From the NCBI GenBank assembly GCA_002411345.1, contig DHSL01000009.1, positions 1 to 35,171 on the forward strand: a stretch of DNA of 35,171 nt. The letters are read 5' to 3'. This DNA comes from Bacteroidales bacterium UBA5287. GTDB lineage: Bacteria > Bacteroidota > Bacteroidia > Bacteroidales > Dysgonomonadaceae. Shown here in pieces: positions 1 through 6,461 of the stretch (positions are counted from its first letter, which is position 1; each line of letters begins with the position of its first letter). The notes beneath the pieces are model-generated. The model did no database searches and was not told where the DNA came from. It saw nothing but the letters and a program-made list of their open reading frames with translations. A program made the position numbers and the translations under genes.

Positions 1-2
1 TT

Positions 3-137
3 TTCGTCCTTTCTAATAAATTTTGGCGAGGCTTGCCGGCTGATTTTTTGAACTTGATTGAACGGAGCATCGGCGAAGTGATTGAACGGCTTCAAACAAA
101 TCGGACGATGTGCCGCAGACGAAAAAAGTCATTTTGA
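3..137 (+). CDS. 3' end of an unidentified gene (truncated by window edge)
   Basis: An open frame enters from the window edge and runs about 44 codons to a TGA at 135-137. The predicted tail is amphipathic then very basic, with an LIERSIGEVIERLQ helix followed by CRRRKKSF. It ends just as the long inverted repeat of 119-219 begins, which is where a gene with a following terminator would end. I do not recognise the family. It probably belongs to the same mobile element as the HTH genes and integrase that follow. The alternative is a chance open frame, since only 44 codons are visible. Confidence 0.3.
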   Translation, partial: FVLSNKFWRGLPADFLNLIERSIGEVIERLQTNRTMCRRRKKSF

Positions 138-219
138 TAAATTTAATAGAAAAGTGGCACACAAAAAAGTCCGGACAGCGTAACCTGTTCCGGCTTTTTT
201 TTGTGTGCCTTTTTTCGTC
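119..219. repeat. Long nested inverted repeat / strong hairpin
   Basis: The outer arms are GACGAAAAAAG at 119-129 and CTTTTTTCGTC at 209-219. The inner arms run from GGCACACAAAAAAG (from 156) through CCGGACAG to CTGTTCCGG and on to GTGTGCC (ending 208), with a CGTAAC loop near 178-183. The core with its poly-T run resembles a bidirectional intrinsic terminator. The nested outer arms make it longer than terminators usually are. It separates the truncated left-hand gene from the HTH pair. It could be a terminator, the recombination or transfer site of the mobile element, or a folded RNA. Confidence 0.6.
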
Positions 220-368
220 ATTATCCAGTAAGATCCCTTTTCGGCTTGTCGGATGGAGAGAAGCGCAAGCCAATATGCCGAAAGGGACGGTAGAGCTACC
301 GGTAACGGCAATCAACGCCAAACAATGCCACACAGTGCCAAATCGGACAGGCGAATGACTCCATTTTA

Positions 369-376
369 TAGTTTTG
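369..376 (+). promoter_or_regulatory. Putative promoter -7 box for the HTH gene pair
   Basis: TAGTTTTG matches the Bacteroidetes -7 consensus TAnnTTTG and lies 38 bases before the ATG at 415. No clear -33 TTTG is visible, so this rests on one box and its position. Confidence 0.4.
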
Positions 377-414
377 CATTAAACGAAATTTTAAAAACAA
401 AAAAGTAGAAAATT

Positions 415-699
415 ATGGGAATTGTATTAATCGACCAAAAAGTATGGGAACAAATGTTGGAAACGTTTTCCGAATTGACCGGAAAGGTTCGAAGACTGAC
501 CGAACGGGACACCGGAATAAAAACGTGGCTGGATAACGAGGATGTTTGCCGGATGCTGAACATCAGCAAACGCACATTACAATCGTATCGGGATTCGGGA
601 AAGCTGGCTTTCTCGCAAATCAATCACAAGATTTACTATAAACCTGAGGATGTGGAGGTTTTTCTGCAAAAGTGCTCATCGAAAAATTTAAAAACCTAA
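415..699 (+). CDS. Small helix-turn-helix protein, excisionase/MerR-like (mobile-element type)
   Basis: This 94-residue protein has an N-terminal helical region (residues 1-35) and then a winged-helix HTH of the excisionase/MerR-like class (HTH_17 type, about residues 38-88). The order WLDNEDVCRMLNIS, KRTLQSYRDSGKL, INHKIYYKPEDVEVFL is characteristic: recognition helix followed by wing. Such proteins sit beside integrases in Bacteroides conjugative and mobilisable transposons and act as excisionases or transcription factors. The next gene, 14 bases downstream, is a paralogue with the same layout, so the two probably form one operon. The convergent integrase supports a mobile-element role. Excisionase activity itself is inferred, not shown. 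Confidence 0.8.
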   Translation: MGIVLIDQKVWEQMLETFSELTGKVRRLTERDTGIKTWLDNEDVCRMLNISKRTLQSYRDSGKLAFSQINHKIYYKPEDVEVFLQKCSSKNLKT

Positions 700-713
700 A
701 AACTTAGAAAAAT

Positions 714-1013
714 ATGGAAACAGAAATTATCGGTAAAAACAACGAAGTCGTGAAACGCTTCTTCTCGGAAATGAAGGAAATAGAAGATGCTATTCATCGA
801 TCATCAAACAGTAATCGTCCGTTATTGAACGGTGAACACTACCTGACCAATCGCGATGTGTCGGAGAAACTGCATATCAGTTCAAGGACATTACAAGATT
901 ATCGCGACACGGGCAAATTACCTTTTATAAAATTGGATGGTAAAATTCTTTACAAGGCATCCGATATTAATCGTTTATTGGCAAAGAATTACTATCCGGC
1001 TTTTAGCGGATAA
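714..1013 (+). CDS. Second small helix-turn-helix protein, paralogue of the preceding gene
   Basis: This 99-residue protein shares the layout of the gene before it. A helical N-terminus precedes an HTH_17-like domain at about residues 42-93, with LTNRDVSEKLHISSRTLQDY, DTGKLPFIKLDGKILYK and a closing DINRLL helix. The shared core TLQ-YRDTGKL and its tandem position show a duplication followed by divergence. The second copy may give two recognition specificities, or a heterodimer, for excision control. An ATG at 714 with an A-rich leader is the natural start. A hairpin terminator follows at once at 1017-1058, closing the two-gene unit before the convergent integrase. Confidence 0.8.
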   Translation: METEIIGKNNEVVKRFFSEMKEIEDAIHRSSNSNRPLLNGEHYLTNRDVSEKLHISSRTLQDYRDTGKLPFIKLDGKILYKASDINRLLAKNYYPAFSG

Positions 1014-1016
1014 AAG

Positions 1017-1058
1017 GCAAAACGGACTTTTCCCAAATGGGTTAAGTCCGTTTAATTT
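1017..1058. terminator. Terminator between the HTH operon and the convergent integrase
   Basis: Arms AACGGACTT (1021-1029) and AAGTCCGTT (1044-1052) form a nine-base-pair hairpin, flanked by A-rich sequence on the left and TTTAATTT on the right. It lies between two convergent genes and could serve both. Confidence 0.75.
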
Positions 1059-1079
1059 GTTGAAAAAACAGAAGTGTAA

Positions 1080-2324
1080 TCAGACGATTTTCTTTAAAGT
1101 TTTTTCCACGGCTTTTATATCCCGCAGAATCGAGCTGTCCAGGACTTTCGCATAATGATGTGTCATTTTCGTATTGGCATGGCCCAATATCTTGGCCACA
1201 TTTTCCATTGAAACATTATTGGCAAGCATGACAACGGTTGCACATGTATGACGCGCAAGATGCGTGGTTAGTTTCTTGTTTATATTACACAAATCGGCAA
1301 TCTCTTTAAGATAGGCATTTGTGCGTTGATTGCTTATTACGGGTAAAAGTGAATCTGTTTTCTGACAATCGGGATGAAGTGAATATTTTTGCAGTATCTT
1401 TTTTGCCGGCGTTAAAACCGGAATGTTACACATTACACCTGTTTTTTCTCTTTTTTTACGAATCCAGAGGTTTCCTTCATTATCGGTGAGTAGATGCTCT
1501 TTCTGTAAATTCTTTACATCAACAAATGCTAATCCGGTATAGCAACAAAACACAAAAATATCGCGAACTTGCTCCAAACGTGCAATCGTTAACTCTTTTG
1601 CTTGAAGTTTATCAAGTTCTTCTTGAGTTAAAAATTGAGGGTTGGTTTCCTCCAATTTAAATTGGATACCCACAAAAGGATCTTTCTTTATCCATTCGTT
1701 AGCTAAAGCAATTCGGATAATTTTCTTCAGATTTTTCAAATGTTTAATTGCCGAATTTTGTTTGCAGTTTTTTGTTGTTTTCAAGAAAAAGTCAAACTTA
1801 CTGATGAACTTGTTGTTAACTTCGGATAGTAAAATATCCTTAGTCCGATATTCTTTTCTTAAAAACTCTCTTATATGCGATAATGAGGTTTCGAATTTTT
1901 CAACGGTTGACTCACTAAATTCTTTCCCTATCAGTGCCTTGCATTTTTCATTATGTTCCGCATACACTTCGGTCAAGTAATATTCAGCCTTTTGTCTTCC
2001 GTAAAAACGATCCCTTATCGCAATGGCCGTAACCTCCAATCCATCTGTTTCCAGTTCCCTGCGAAGTTGATAAATACGCGTACGGACGCTCTCTATGTAT
2101 ATATTCAACTCCCGGGCTGAAGCATCTCTTCCCTTGCTGCATTCTTTTTGTTGATTCCAAAGCTCGGCGGGTACCGAACGTTTTATCAGCATTTCCACCA
2201 TTCTTTTGTTAACGGTCACGCGTACACAAACGGGAGCTTCACCGTTTCTTAATAGCTTTGTTTTCTTAATGAGGAAAAATACATTAAATGTTCCCCTACT
2301 TAACACACACTCATTTGTCTTCAT
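1080..2324 (-). CDS. Site-specific tyrosine recombinase (integrase), Bacteroidetes mobile-element type
   Basis: The protein has 414 residues from the ATG at 2324, where the usual MKTNECVLS... arm-binding start is found. An upstream in-frame ATG would add 18 atypical residues. Regions in order are an N-terminal arm-type DNA-binding domain (about 10-100), a SAM-like core-binding domain (about 115-215), and the catalytic domain (about 235-400). Catalytic residues visible are H355 and R358 in HLARHT, H382 in LGHANT and the nucleophile Y391 in HHYAKV. The usual first Arg is replaced by Ala266 in YTGLAFVDV, a substitution class known in Bacteroides integrases such as IntDOT. Convergent with the HTH pair and next to tRNA-Asp, it probably catalyses integration and excision of the element lying to its left. 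Confidence 0.92.
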   Translation of the reverse strand: MKTNECVLSRGTFNVFFLIKKTKLLRNGEAPVCVRVTVNKRMVEMLIKRSVPAELWNQQKECSKGRDASARELNIYIESVRTRIYQLRRELETDGLEVTAIAIRDRFYGRQKAEYYLTEVYAEHNEKCKALIGKEFSESTVEKFETSLSHIREFLRKEYRTKDILLSEVNNKFISKFDFFLKTTKNCKQNSAIKHLKNLKKIIRIALANEWIKKDPFVGIQFKLEETNPQFLTQEELDKLQAKELTIARLEQVRDIFVFCCYTGLAFVDVKNLQKEHLLTDNEGNLWIRKKREKTGVMCNIPVLTPAKKILQKYSLHPDCQKTDSLLPVISNQRTNAYLKEIADLCNINKKLTTHLARHTCATVVMLANNVSMENVAKILGHANTKMTHHYAKVLDSSILRDIKAVEKTLKKIV

Positions 2325-2413
2325 AATTCCGCATTTTAACGTTATAAAATTAGCATTTTTAGCCAATAAGAGATGCATGTAAAATACTGATAAATAGAGA
2401 AATAAAACACATT

Positions 2414-2450
2414 TAGTGGGGGATTTCCGGAGGGATAAAATCCCCCACTA
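2414..2450. repeat. Perfect 12-bp GC-rich inverted repeat upstream of the integrase
   Basis: TAGTGGGGGATT at 2414-2425 is matched exactly by AATCCCCCACTA at 2439-2450, with 13 bases between. The C/G runs stand out in an AT-rich region. It lies between the integrase start and tRNA-Asp, where an attachment core, integrase arm site or operator would be expected. It has no T-tract on the integrase-proximal side, so a terminator is less likely. Confidence 0.6.
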
Positions 2451-2499
2451 ATAACCCCACGATTAGGGTGCTTAAAACCGCATTATTCGGCAGGAGAGT

Positions 2500-2541
2500 A
2501 AAAATGAAAAAACCCTGAAAGCGTTTAGCTTTCAGGGTTTT
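2500..2541 (-). terminator. tRNA-Asp terminator
   Basis: Arms at 2510-2522 (AAACCCTGAAAGC) and 2528-2540 form a perfect 13-bp stem with a five-base loop. On the minus strand it is followed by TTTTCATTTTT. It begins 25 bases beyond the 3' end of tRNA-Asp, the expected place for its transcription terminator. Confidence 0.85.
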
Positions 2542-2565
2542 GCGTTGTATTGACTTGACTTTTTG

Positions 2566-2639
2566 CGGTATGGACGGGACTCGAACCCGCGACCCCCTGC
2601 GTGACAGGCAGGTATTCTAACCAGCTGAACTACCACACC
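2566..2639 (-). tRNA. tRNA-Asp (anticodon GTC)
   Basis: The reverse strand folds as a full cloverleaf. The acceptor GGTGTGG pairs with CCATACC (one G-U). The anticodon loop CTGTCAC carries GTC, and the T arm GCGGG-TTCGAGT-CCCGT is intact. The discriminator is G and CCA is not encoded. The gene is complete, so any integration event has either restored it or left it untouched. Confidence 0.95.
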
Positions 2640-2668
2640 GGTCGGCTATCAGTTTTGGATAGCGAGTG

Positions 2669-2698
2669 CAAAGATAATCATATTTTCACATATACAAA
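2669..2698 (-). promoter_or_regulatory. tRNA-Asp promoter
   Basis: On the minus strand a -33 TTTG (2695-2698) and a -7 box TATCTTTG (2669-2676) are 18 bases apart, matching the Bacteroidetes consensus. The box lies 30 bases before the mature 5' end. The same TATCTTTGCAC core stands before the tRNA-Ser gene of this window. Confidence 0.65.
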
Positions 2699-2758
2699 AC
2701 TTTTGACGAATATTTTTTTAATTAAATTTGAAATTCATTCTCACTATAGTAAATACAG

Positions 2759-4915
2759 TTATTCCGTACCATCAATTTTTGACTGGTTTTCAGGATGTAA
2801 CCATTCTGAAAACCAGCGATTAAATTCACGTTGCCAAAGTATTCCATTCTGCGGTTTAGTTATCCAGTGATTTTCATCAGGAAAAACAAGTAGTCGAGAA
2901 GGAATATCTCTTAATTGAGCTGCATTAAATGCCATCATTCCTTGAGATGCAAGTATTCTATAATCTAATTCTCCAACTGTTACCATCATTGGTGTATCCC
3001 ATTTATCGACAAACCTATGTGGTGAATTAGCAAATGTGTTTTGAGCTATTGCATTCGCTTTATCCCAATATGGACCACCCATGTCCCAATTAGCAAACCA
3101 CATTTCTTCAGTTTCAAGATATTGAGCCTCTAAGTTGAAAATTCCTGCGTGCGATAAAAAGGCTTTGAATCTTTTGTTATGATTACCTGCAAGCCAATAA
3201 ACAGAAAAGCCACCATAGCTTGCACCCGTACAACCCAATCTATTTTCATCTATATACGGTTCTCTTGCCAGTTTATCGATAGCCGACAAATAATCTTTCA
3301 TGTTTTGTCCTCCATAGTCGCCACTAATCTGTTCCAGCCATTCCTGTCCAAATCCCGGAAGCCCTCTTCTGTTAGGAGCTACAACGATATATCCGTTTGC
3401 CACCATCATCTGAAAATTCCATCGATAAGACCAAAACTGACTCACAGTGCTCTGAGGACCACCTTCGCAATAAAGCAATGCAGGATACACTTTTGCCGGA
3501 TCGAAATTTGGGGGATAGATTATCCAAGTCAGCATTTGTTTGCCATCAGTAGTTTCAATCCACCTTTCCTCAACTTTTCCCATTGTTAGTTGATCCAGAA
3601 TATGTTTATTCTCAAACGAAAGTTCGACAGCCTTTCCTGTAGCAATATCAACAGAATATATTTCATCTGGTTTAGACATAGAATGTCGTTTAGCAACAAG
3701 TTTATCATTACCAGCCAAAGCAACCGAAGCATAATCATGTACACCTTCAGTGATCGGTTTTATTGTTTTTGAAGCGACATCAGTGCTAAATATCTGAACT
3801 TTTGCATGCACGCCTGAGACTATAAAGAGTCCTTTACTATTAGGTTTCCAAATAAAAGAATCAGTATTATAATCGAAGTTCTCCGTCACATAAGTCTTTT
3901 CTTTTGTGGCAAGATTCATTACGAACAATCGATTTTTATCAGATTCATATCCATCGCGTTCCATGCTTTGCCAGGCAATATATTTTCCATCGGGTGAGAA
4001 TTGCGGGTTCACATCATAACCCATCATCCCTTGAGTCATATTAGTAGTTTTGCCAGTTTCCACATCATAAAAATAGATATCAGAGTTAGTAGAGAGTGAA
4101 TACTCCTTTCCTGTTTTCTTACGGCAAGTATAAGCAATTGTTTTTCCGTTCGGGCTCCAGTCGAATTGTTCCATACCTCCAAAAGGTAACATTGGCGATT
4201 CAAAAGGTTCACCTTCCAGGATATCTATGGCATTAACGATTTTTCCATCCTTGACATCAGCAACAAACGGATGTGGAACTTCTGTTACCCATGAATCCCA
4301 GTGCTTGTACATCAAGCTATCAACGATTTTTCCAGATGCTTTTGGTAAATCAGGATAACGATCTTGCGTTGTTTGCACGCCTTTTACATTCTTAACAAGC
4401 AATATTTTTGTACCATTGGGTGAAAGTAAGAACCCATTTATTCCACCTTCCTCATTAGTAATCTTTTTCATGCCACCACCATCGGGATTGATTGTCCAGA
4501 TTTGAGAAGAGCCACCCTCATTGCTTAGGAAAGCTATTTTTTTGCCATTTGAAACCCATTGCGGATCGCTTTCACTGCTATTTGTCTTTGTCAGCTGTTT
4601 TTTGCCCGATCCATCCATATTCATAATGACAAGTTCTGCGTTCAATTTATTTTGATCGATGCTCACATAAGACACCTGATAAAGTATTTTCTTAAAATCG
4701 GGAGACACATTTACACTACCAATTCTTCCAAAGCTGTATAACACTTCCGGAGTCATAATCCCATCTTTTATTACAGGATACGATTTACCAATTATCTCAC
4801 CCATTGATTGTTTACTGCTTTTTTCTGCTTTGCCTTTATTGTCTTGATTCAAGTTTGTGCAAGAAAGCAGTCCGGCACTTATTAGCACAGCCATAAATAT
4901 TGTTTTTACTTTCAT
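2759..4915 (-). CDS. S9 family (prolyl oligopeptidase / DPP5-like) peptidase, lipoprotein
   Basis: The protein has 718 residues. A lipoprotein signal ends in LLSC (Cys19), so it is exported and lipid-anchored. Residues about 60-430 form a beta-propeller with TolB/WD40-like DP-W-P-G-K-I repeats (SPNGKTIAYTCRK, SPDGKYIAW). The C-terminal third is an alpha/beta hydrolase of peptidase family S9. Catalytic Ser566 lies in GASYGG, with Asp651 in GELDYRI and His683 in DENHW. The family removes dipeptides or short peptides from peptide N-termini outside the cytoplasm; S9C-type enzymes in Bacteroidales feed amino-acid and peptide use. It follows a LolD-type ATPase gene by 18 bases on the same strand and is probably cotranscribed. 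The exact specificity (DPP4, DPP5 or acylaminoacyl peptidase) cannot be read from sequence. Confidence 0.9.
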   Translation of the reverse strand: MKVKTIFMAVLISAGLLSCTNLNQDNKGKAEKSSKQSMGEIIGKSYPVIKDGIMTPEVLYSFGRIGSVNVSPDFKKILYQVSYVSIDQNKLNAELVIMNMDGSGKKQLTKTNSSESDPQWVSNGKKIAFLSNEGGSSQIWTINPDGGGMKKITNEEGGINGFLLSPNGTKILLVKNVKGVQTTQDRYPDLPKASGKIVDSLMYKHWDSWVTEVPHPFVADVKDGKIVNAIDILEGEPFESPMLPFGGMEQFDWSPNGKTIAYTCRKKTGKEYSLSTNSDIYFYDVETGKTTNMTQGMMGYDVNPQFSPDGKYIAWQSMERDGYESDKNRLFVMNLATKEKTYVTENFDYNTDSFIWKPNSKGLFIVSGVHAKVQIFSTDVASKTIKPITEGVHDYASVALAGNDKLVAKRHSMSKPDEIYSVDIATGKAVELSFENKHILDQLTMGKVEERWIETTDGKQMLTWIIYPPNFDPAKVYPALLYCEGGPQSTVSQFWSYRWNFQMMVANGYIVVAPNRRGLPGFGQEWLEQISGDYGGQNMKDYLSAIDKLAREPYIDENRLGCTGASYGGFSVYWLAGNHNKRFKAFLSHAGIFNLEAQYLETEEMWFANWDMGGPYWDKANAIAQNTFANSPHRFVDKWDTPMMVTVGELDYRILASQGMMAFNAAQLRDIPSRLLVFPDENHWITKPQNGILWQREFNRWFSEWLHPENQSKIDGTE

Positions 4916-4933
4916 ATTATTGATATATGGTAA

Positions 4934-5587
4934 TTAGTTTATAATGAGTCCATCATTCATGTGAATTGTTCGGTCGGTTATTGAAGCCAGATGCTCATCG
5001 TGCGTTACAATTACGAAAGTTTGATCCAGTTTATCGCGCAACTTAAAGAACAGTTCGTGAAGTTCCCTTTTATTTTCCGAGTCGAGGCTGCCAGAAGGTT
5101 CATCTGCGAATACCACCAATGGATCATTTATTAAAGCGCGCGCCACCGCAACCCGCTGTTTTTCTCCACCCGAAAGTTCGGCCGGTTTATGTTCCATTCG
5201 GTCTTGTAACCCCATCATTTCAAGTAAGTCCTTTGCCCTCTTCTCCGCTATTGACCAATTAGATTTTCCAATAAGAGAAGGAATCATTACATTTTCGAGA
5301 GCATTAAACTCAGGAAGTAATTGATGAAATTGAAATACAAATCCAATGTTATTGTTTCTGAAGTCCGACAGTTTCTTTTCGCTCATGTTACTCAAATCAT
5401 GCCCGTCTATAAACACTTTTCCAGAATCTGATTTATCCAAAGTTCCCATTATCATTAACAACGTAGTTTTTCCTGCCCCGCTTGGACCAACGACAGAAAC
5501 AATTTCTCCCTTATTCACTTCCAAGTCAATTCCTTTTAGCACTTGAAGTGATCCGTAGCTTTTATATATTTTTTCAACTTTAATCAT
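4934..5587 (-). CDS. lolD: ABC transporter ATP-binding protein, LolD-type
   Basis: This 217-residue ATPase has Walker A GPSGAGKT at 34-41, the Q-loop at FQFHQLLPEF, signature LSGGEKQR at 138-145, Walker B VVFADEP at 158-164 and the H-loop VTHDEH near 195-200. The sequence style (MIKVEKIYKSYGSLQVLKGIDL, then SG-LDS) is that of the LolD/MacB family. LolD drives release of outer-membrane lipoproteins from the inner membrane with LolC/E-type partners. No permease gene is nearby, as is common for lolD in Bacteroidetes. The next gene on the strand encodes a lipoprotein peptidase, a fitting but not conclusive neighbour. A MacB-like efflux role is the alternative. Confidence 0.8.
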   Translation of the reverse strand: MIKVEKIYKSYGSLQVLKGIDLEVNKGEIVSVVGPSGAGKTTLLMIMGTLDKSDSGKVFIDGHDLSNMSEKKLSDFRNNNIGFVFQFHQLLPEFNALENVMIPSLIGKSNWSIAEKRAKDLLEMMGLQDRMEHKPAELSGGEKQRVAVARALINDPLVVFADEPSGSLDSENKRELHELFFKLRDKLDQTFVIVTHDEHLASITDRTIHMNDGLIIN

Positions 5588-5675
5588 TACCTACTATTCT
5601 TGTTCTATTACTGAATGATAATGCGAAGATAAAAAAAATATCTGCGCTATCAATCAATAAAACAGATATTCATTA

Positions 5676-5683
5676 TATCTTTA
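5676..5683 (+). promoter_or_regulatory. Putative pdxH promoter -7 box
   Basis: TATCTTTA matches TAnnTTTG at seven of eight bases. It overlaps the first possible ATG (5683), which argues that translation starts at the downstream ATG at 5710. Confidence 0.4.
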
Positions 5684-5709
5684 TGCACTGTAAATTTATT
5701 GATAACTAT

Positions 5710-6354
5710 ATGAAGATAGAAGATTTATCGAATATGCGTCAAGATTACACAGTAGGCGACCTCAGAGAGCAAATGGTGCAATCCGATCCATTGGATCAGT
5801 TCAAGTTATGGATGGAAAAAGCCATTGAACTTGATATAGTAGAACCAAACGCGATGATTATTGCAACATCAACAGTCGCTGGAAAACCTTCCGCACGAAC
5901 CGTTCTTTTGAAAGAAGTGAATAAGAATGGATTTGTATTCTTCACAAATTATAATAGTAGAAAAGGTCGTGAGTTATCAGCAAACCCTTTTGCTTCAGTA
6001 GTTTTTGATTGGCATGCGATTGCCCGTCAGGTTCGAATTGAGGGACGCGTTGAAAAGATATCAGAATCAGACTCAGATGACTATTTCAATTCGCGCCCCG
6101 AATCAAGCAAAATTGGCGCATGGGTTTCGCCTCAAAGTCAGGTCATTAGAGAAAGAGCCGAACTCGAATTGATGCAAGTCGAATATGAAAAGCAGTTTGA
6201 AGGAAGGACGATTCATCGACCACCCTTTTGGGGAGGTTTTTTGATCAGGCCCGATGTTATTGAATTTTGGCAAGGTCGTCCCAATCGATTACACGACAGG
6301 ATTGTATATTACAAGACAGAAGACGGTTGGACTATTCATAGACTAGCGCCATAA
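5710..6354 (+). CDS. pdxH: Pyridoxamine 5'-phosphate oxidase
   Basis: This FMN enzyme oxidises pyridoxamine or pyridoxine 5'-phosphate to pyridoxal 5'-phosphate, the last step of vitamin B6 salvage and synthesis. From the ATG at 5710 it has 214 residues, close to E. coli PdxH (218). An ATG at 5683 adds nine residues but overlaps the likely promoter box. Family marks are the FMN-binding RTVLLKEV and FFTNYNSRKG, the substrate motif SRPESSKIGAWVSPQS, FWGGF, and the closing EFWQGRPNRLHDR ... RLAP, identical in form to the E. coli C-terminus. It is divergent from the lolD gene and lies about 107 bases before pyrG, so it may be transcribed alone. Confidence 0.95.
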   Translation: MKIEDLSNMRQDYTVGDLREQMVQSDPLDQFKLWMEKAIELDIVEPNAMIIATSTVAGKPSARTVLLKEVNKNGFVFFTNYNSRKGRELSANPFASVVFDWHAIARQVRIEGRVEKISESDSDDYFNSRPESSKIGAWVSPQSQVIRERAELELMQVEYEKQFEGRTIHRPPFWGGFLIRPDVIEFWQGRPNRLHDRIVYYKTEDGWTIHRLAP

Positions 6355-6461
6355 CCTGTTTTTTGAATTCACATTAACAAGGTTAATGAACCTTTACAAA
6401 CCCAATTAGCACTTTACACATCGATATACATTAAAATAATCAACAATAATACAAACGAAAA

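Noticed and set aside
13..333. Open frame of 106 codons on the minus strand over the long inverted repeat
   Set aside because: The translation is low-complexity across the hairpin and both strands are open there because the sequence is an inverted repeat; no domain is visible.
2324..2378. Longer integrase start at 2378
   Set aside because: The extra 18 residues do not resemble the family beginning, while MKTNECVLS at 2324 does.
2566..2580. tRNA-Asp 3' end as the attachment site of the element
   Set aside because: The tRNA terminator still sits in place directly after the tRNA, which would not be so if the element had inserted at the 3' end without rebuilding it. Kept only as an untested alternative.
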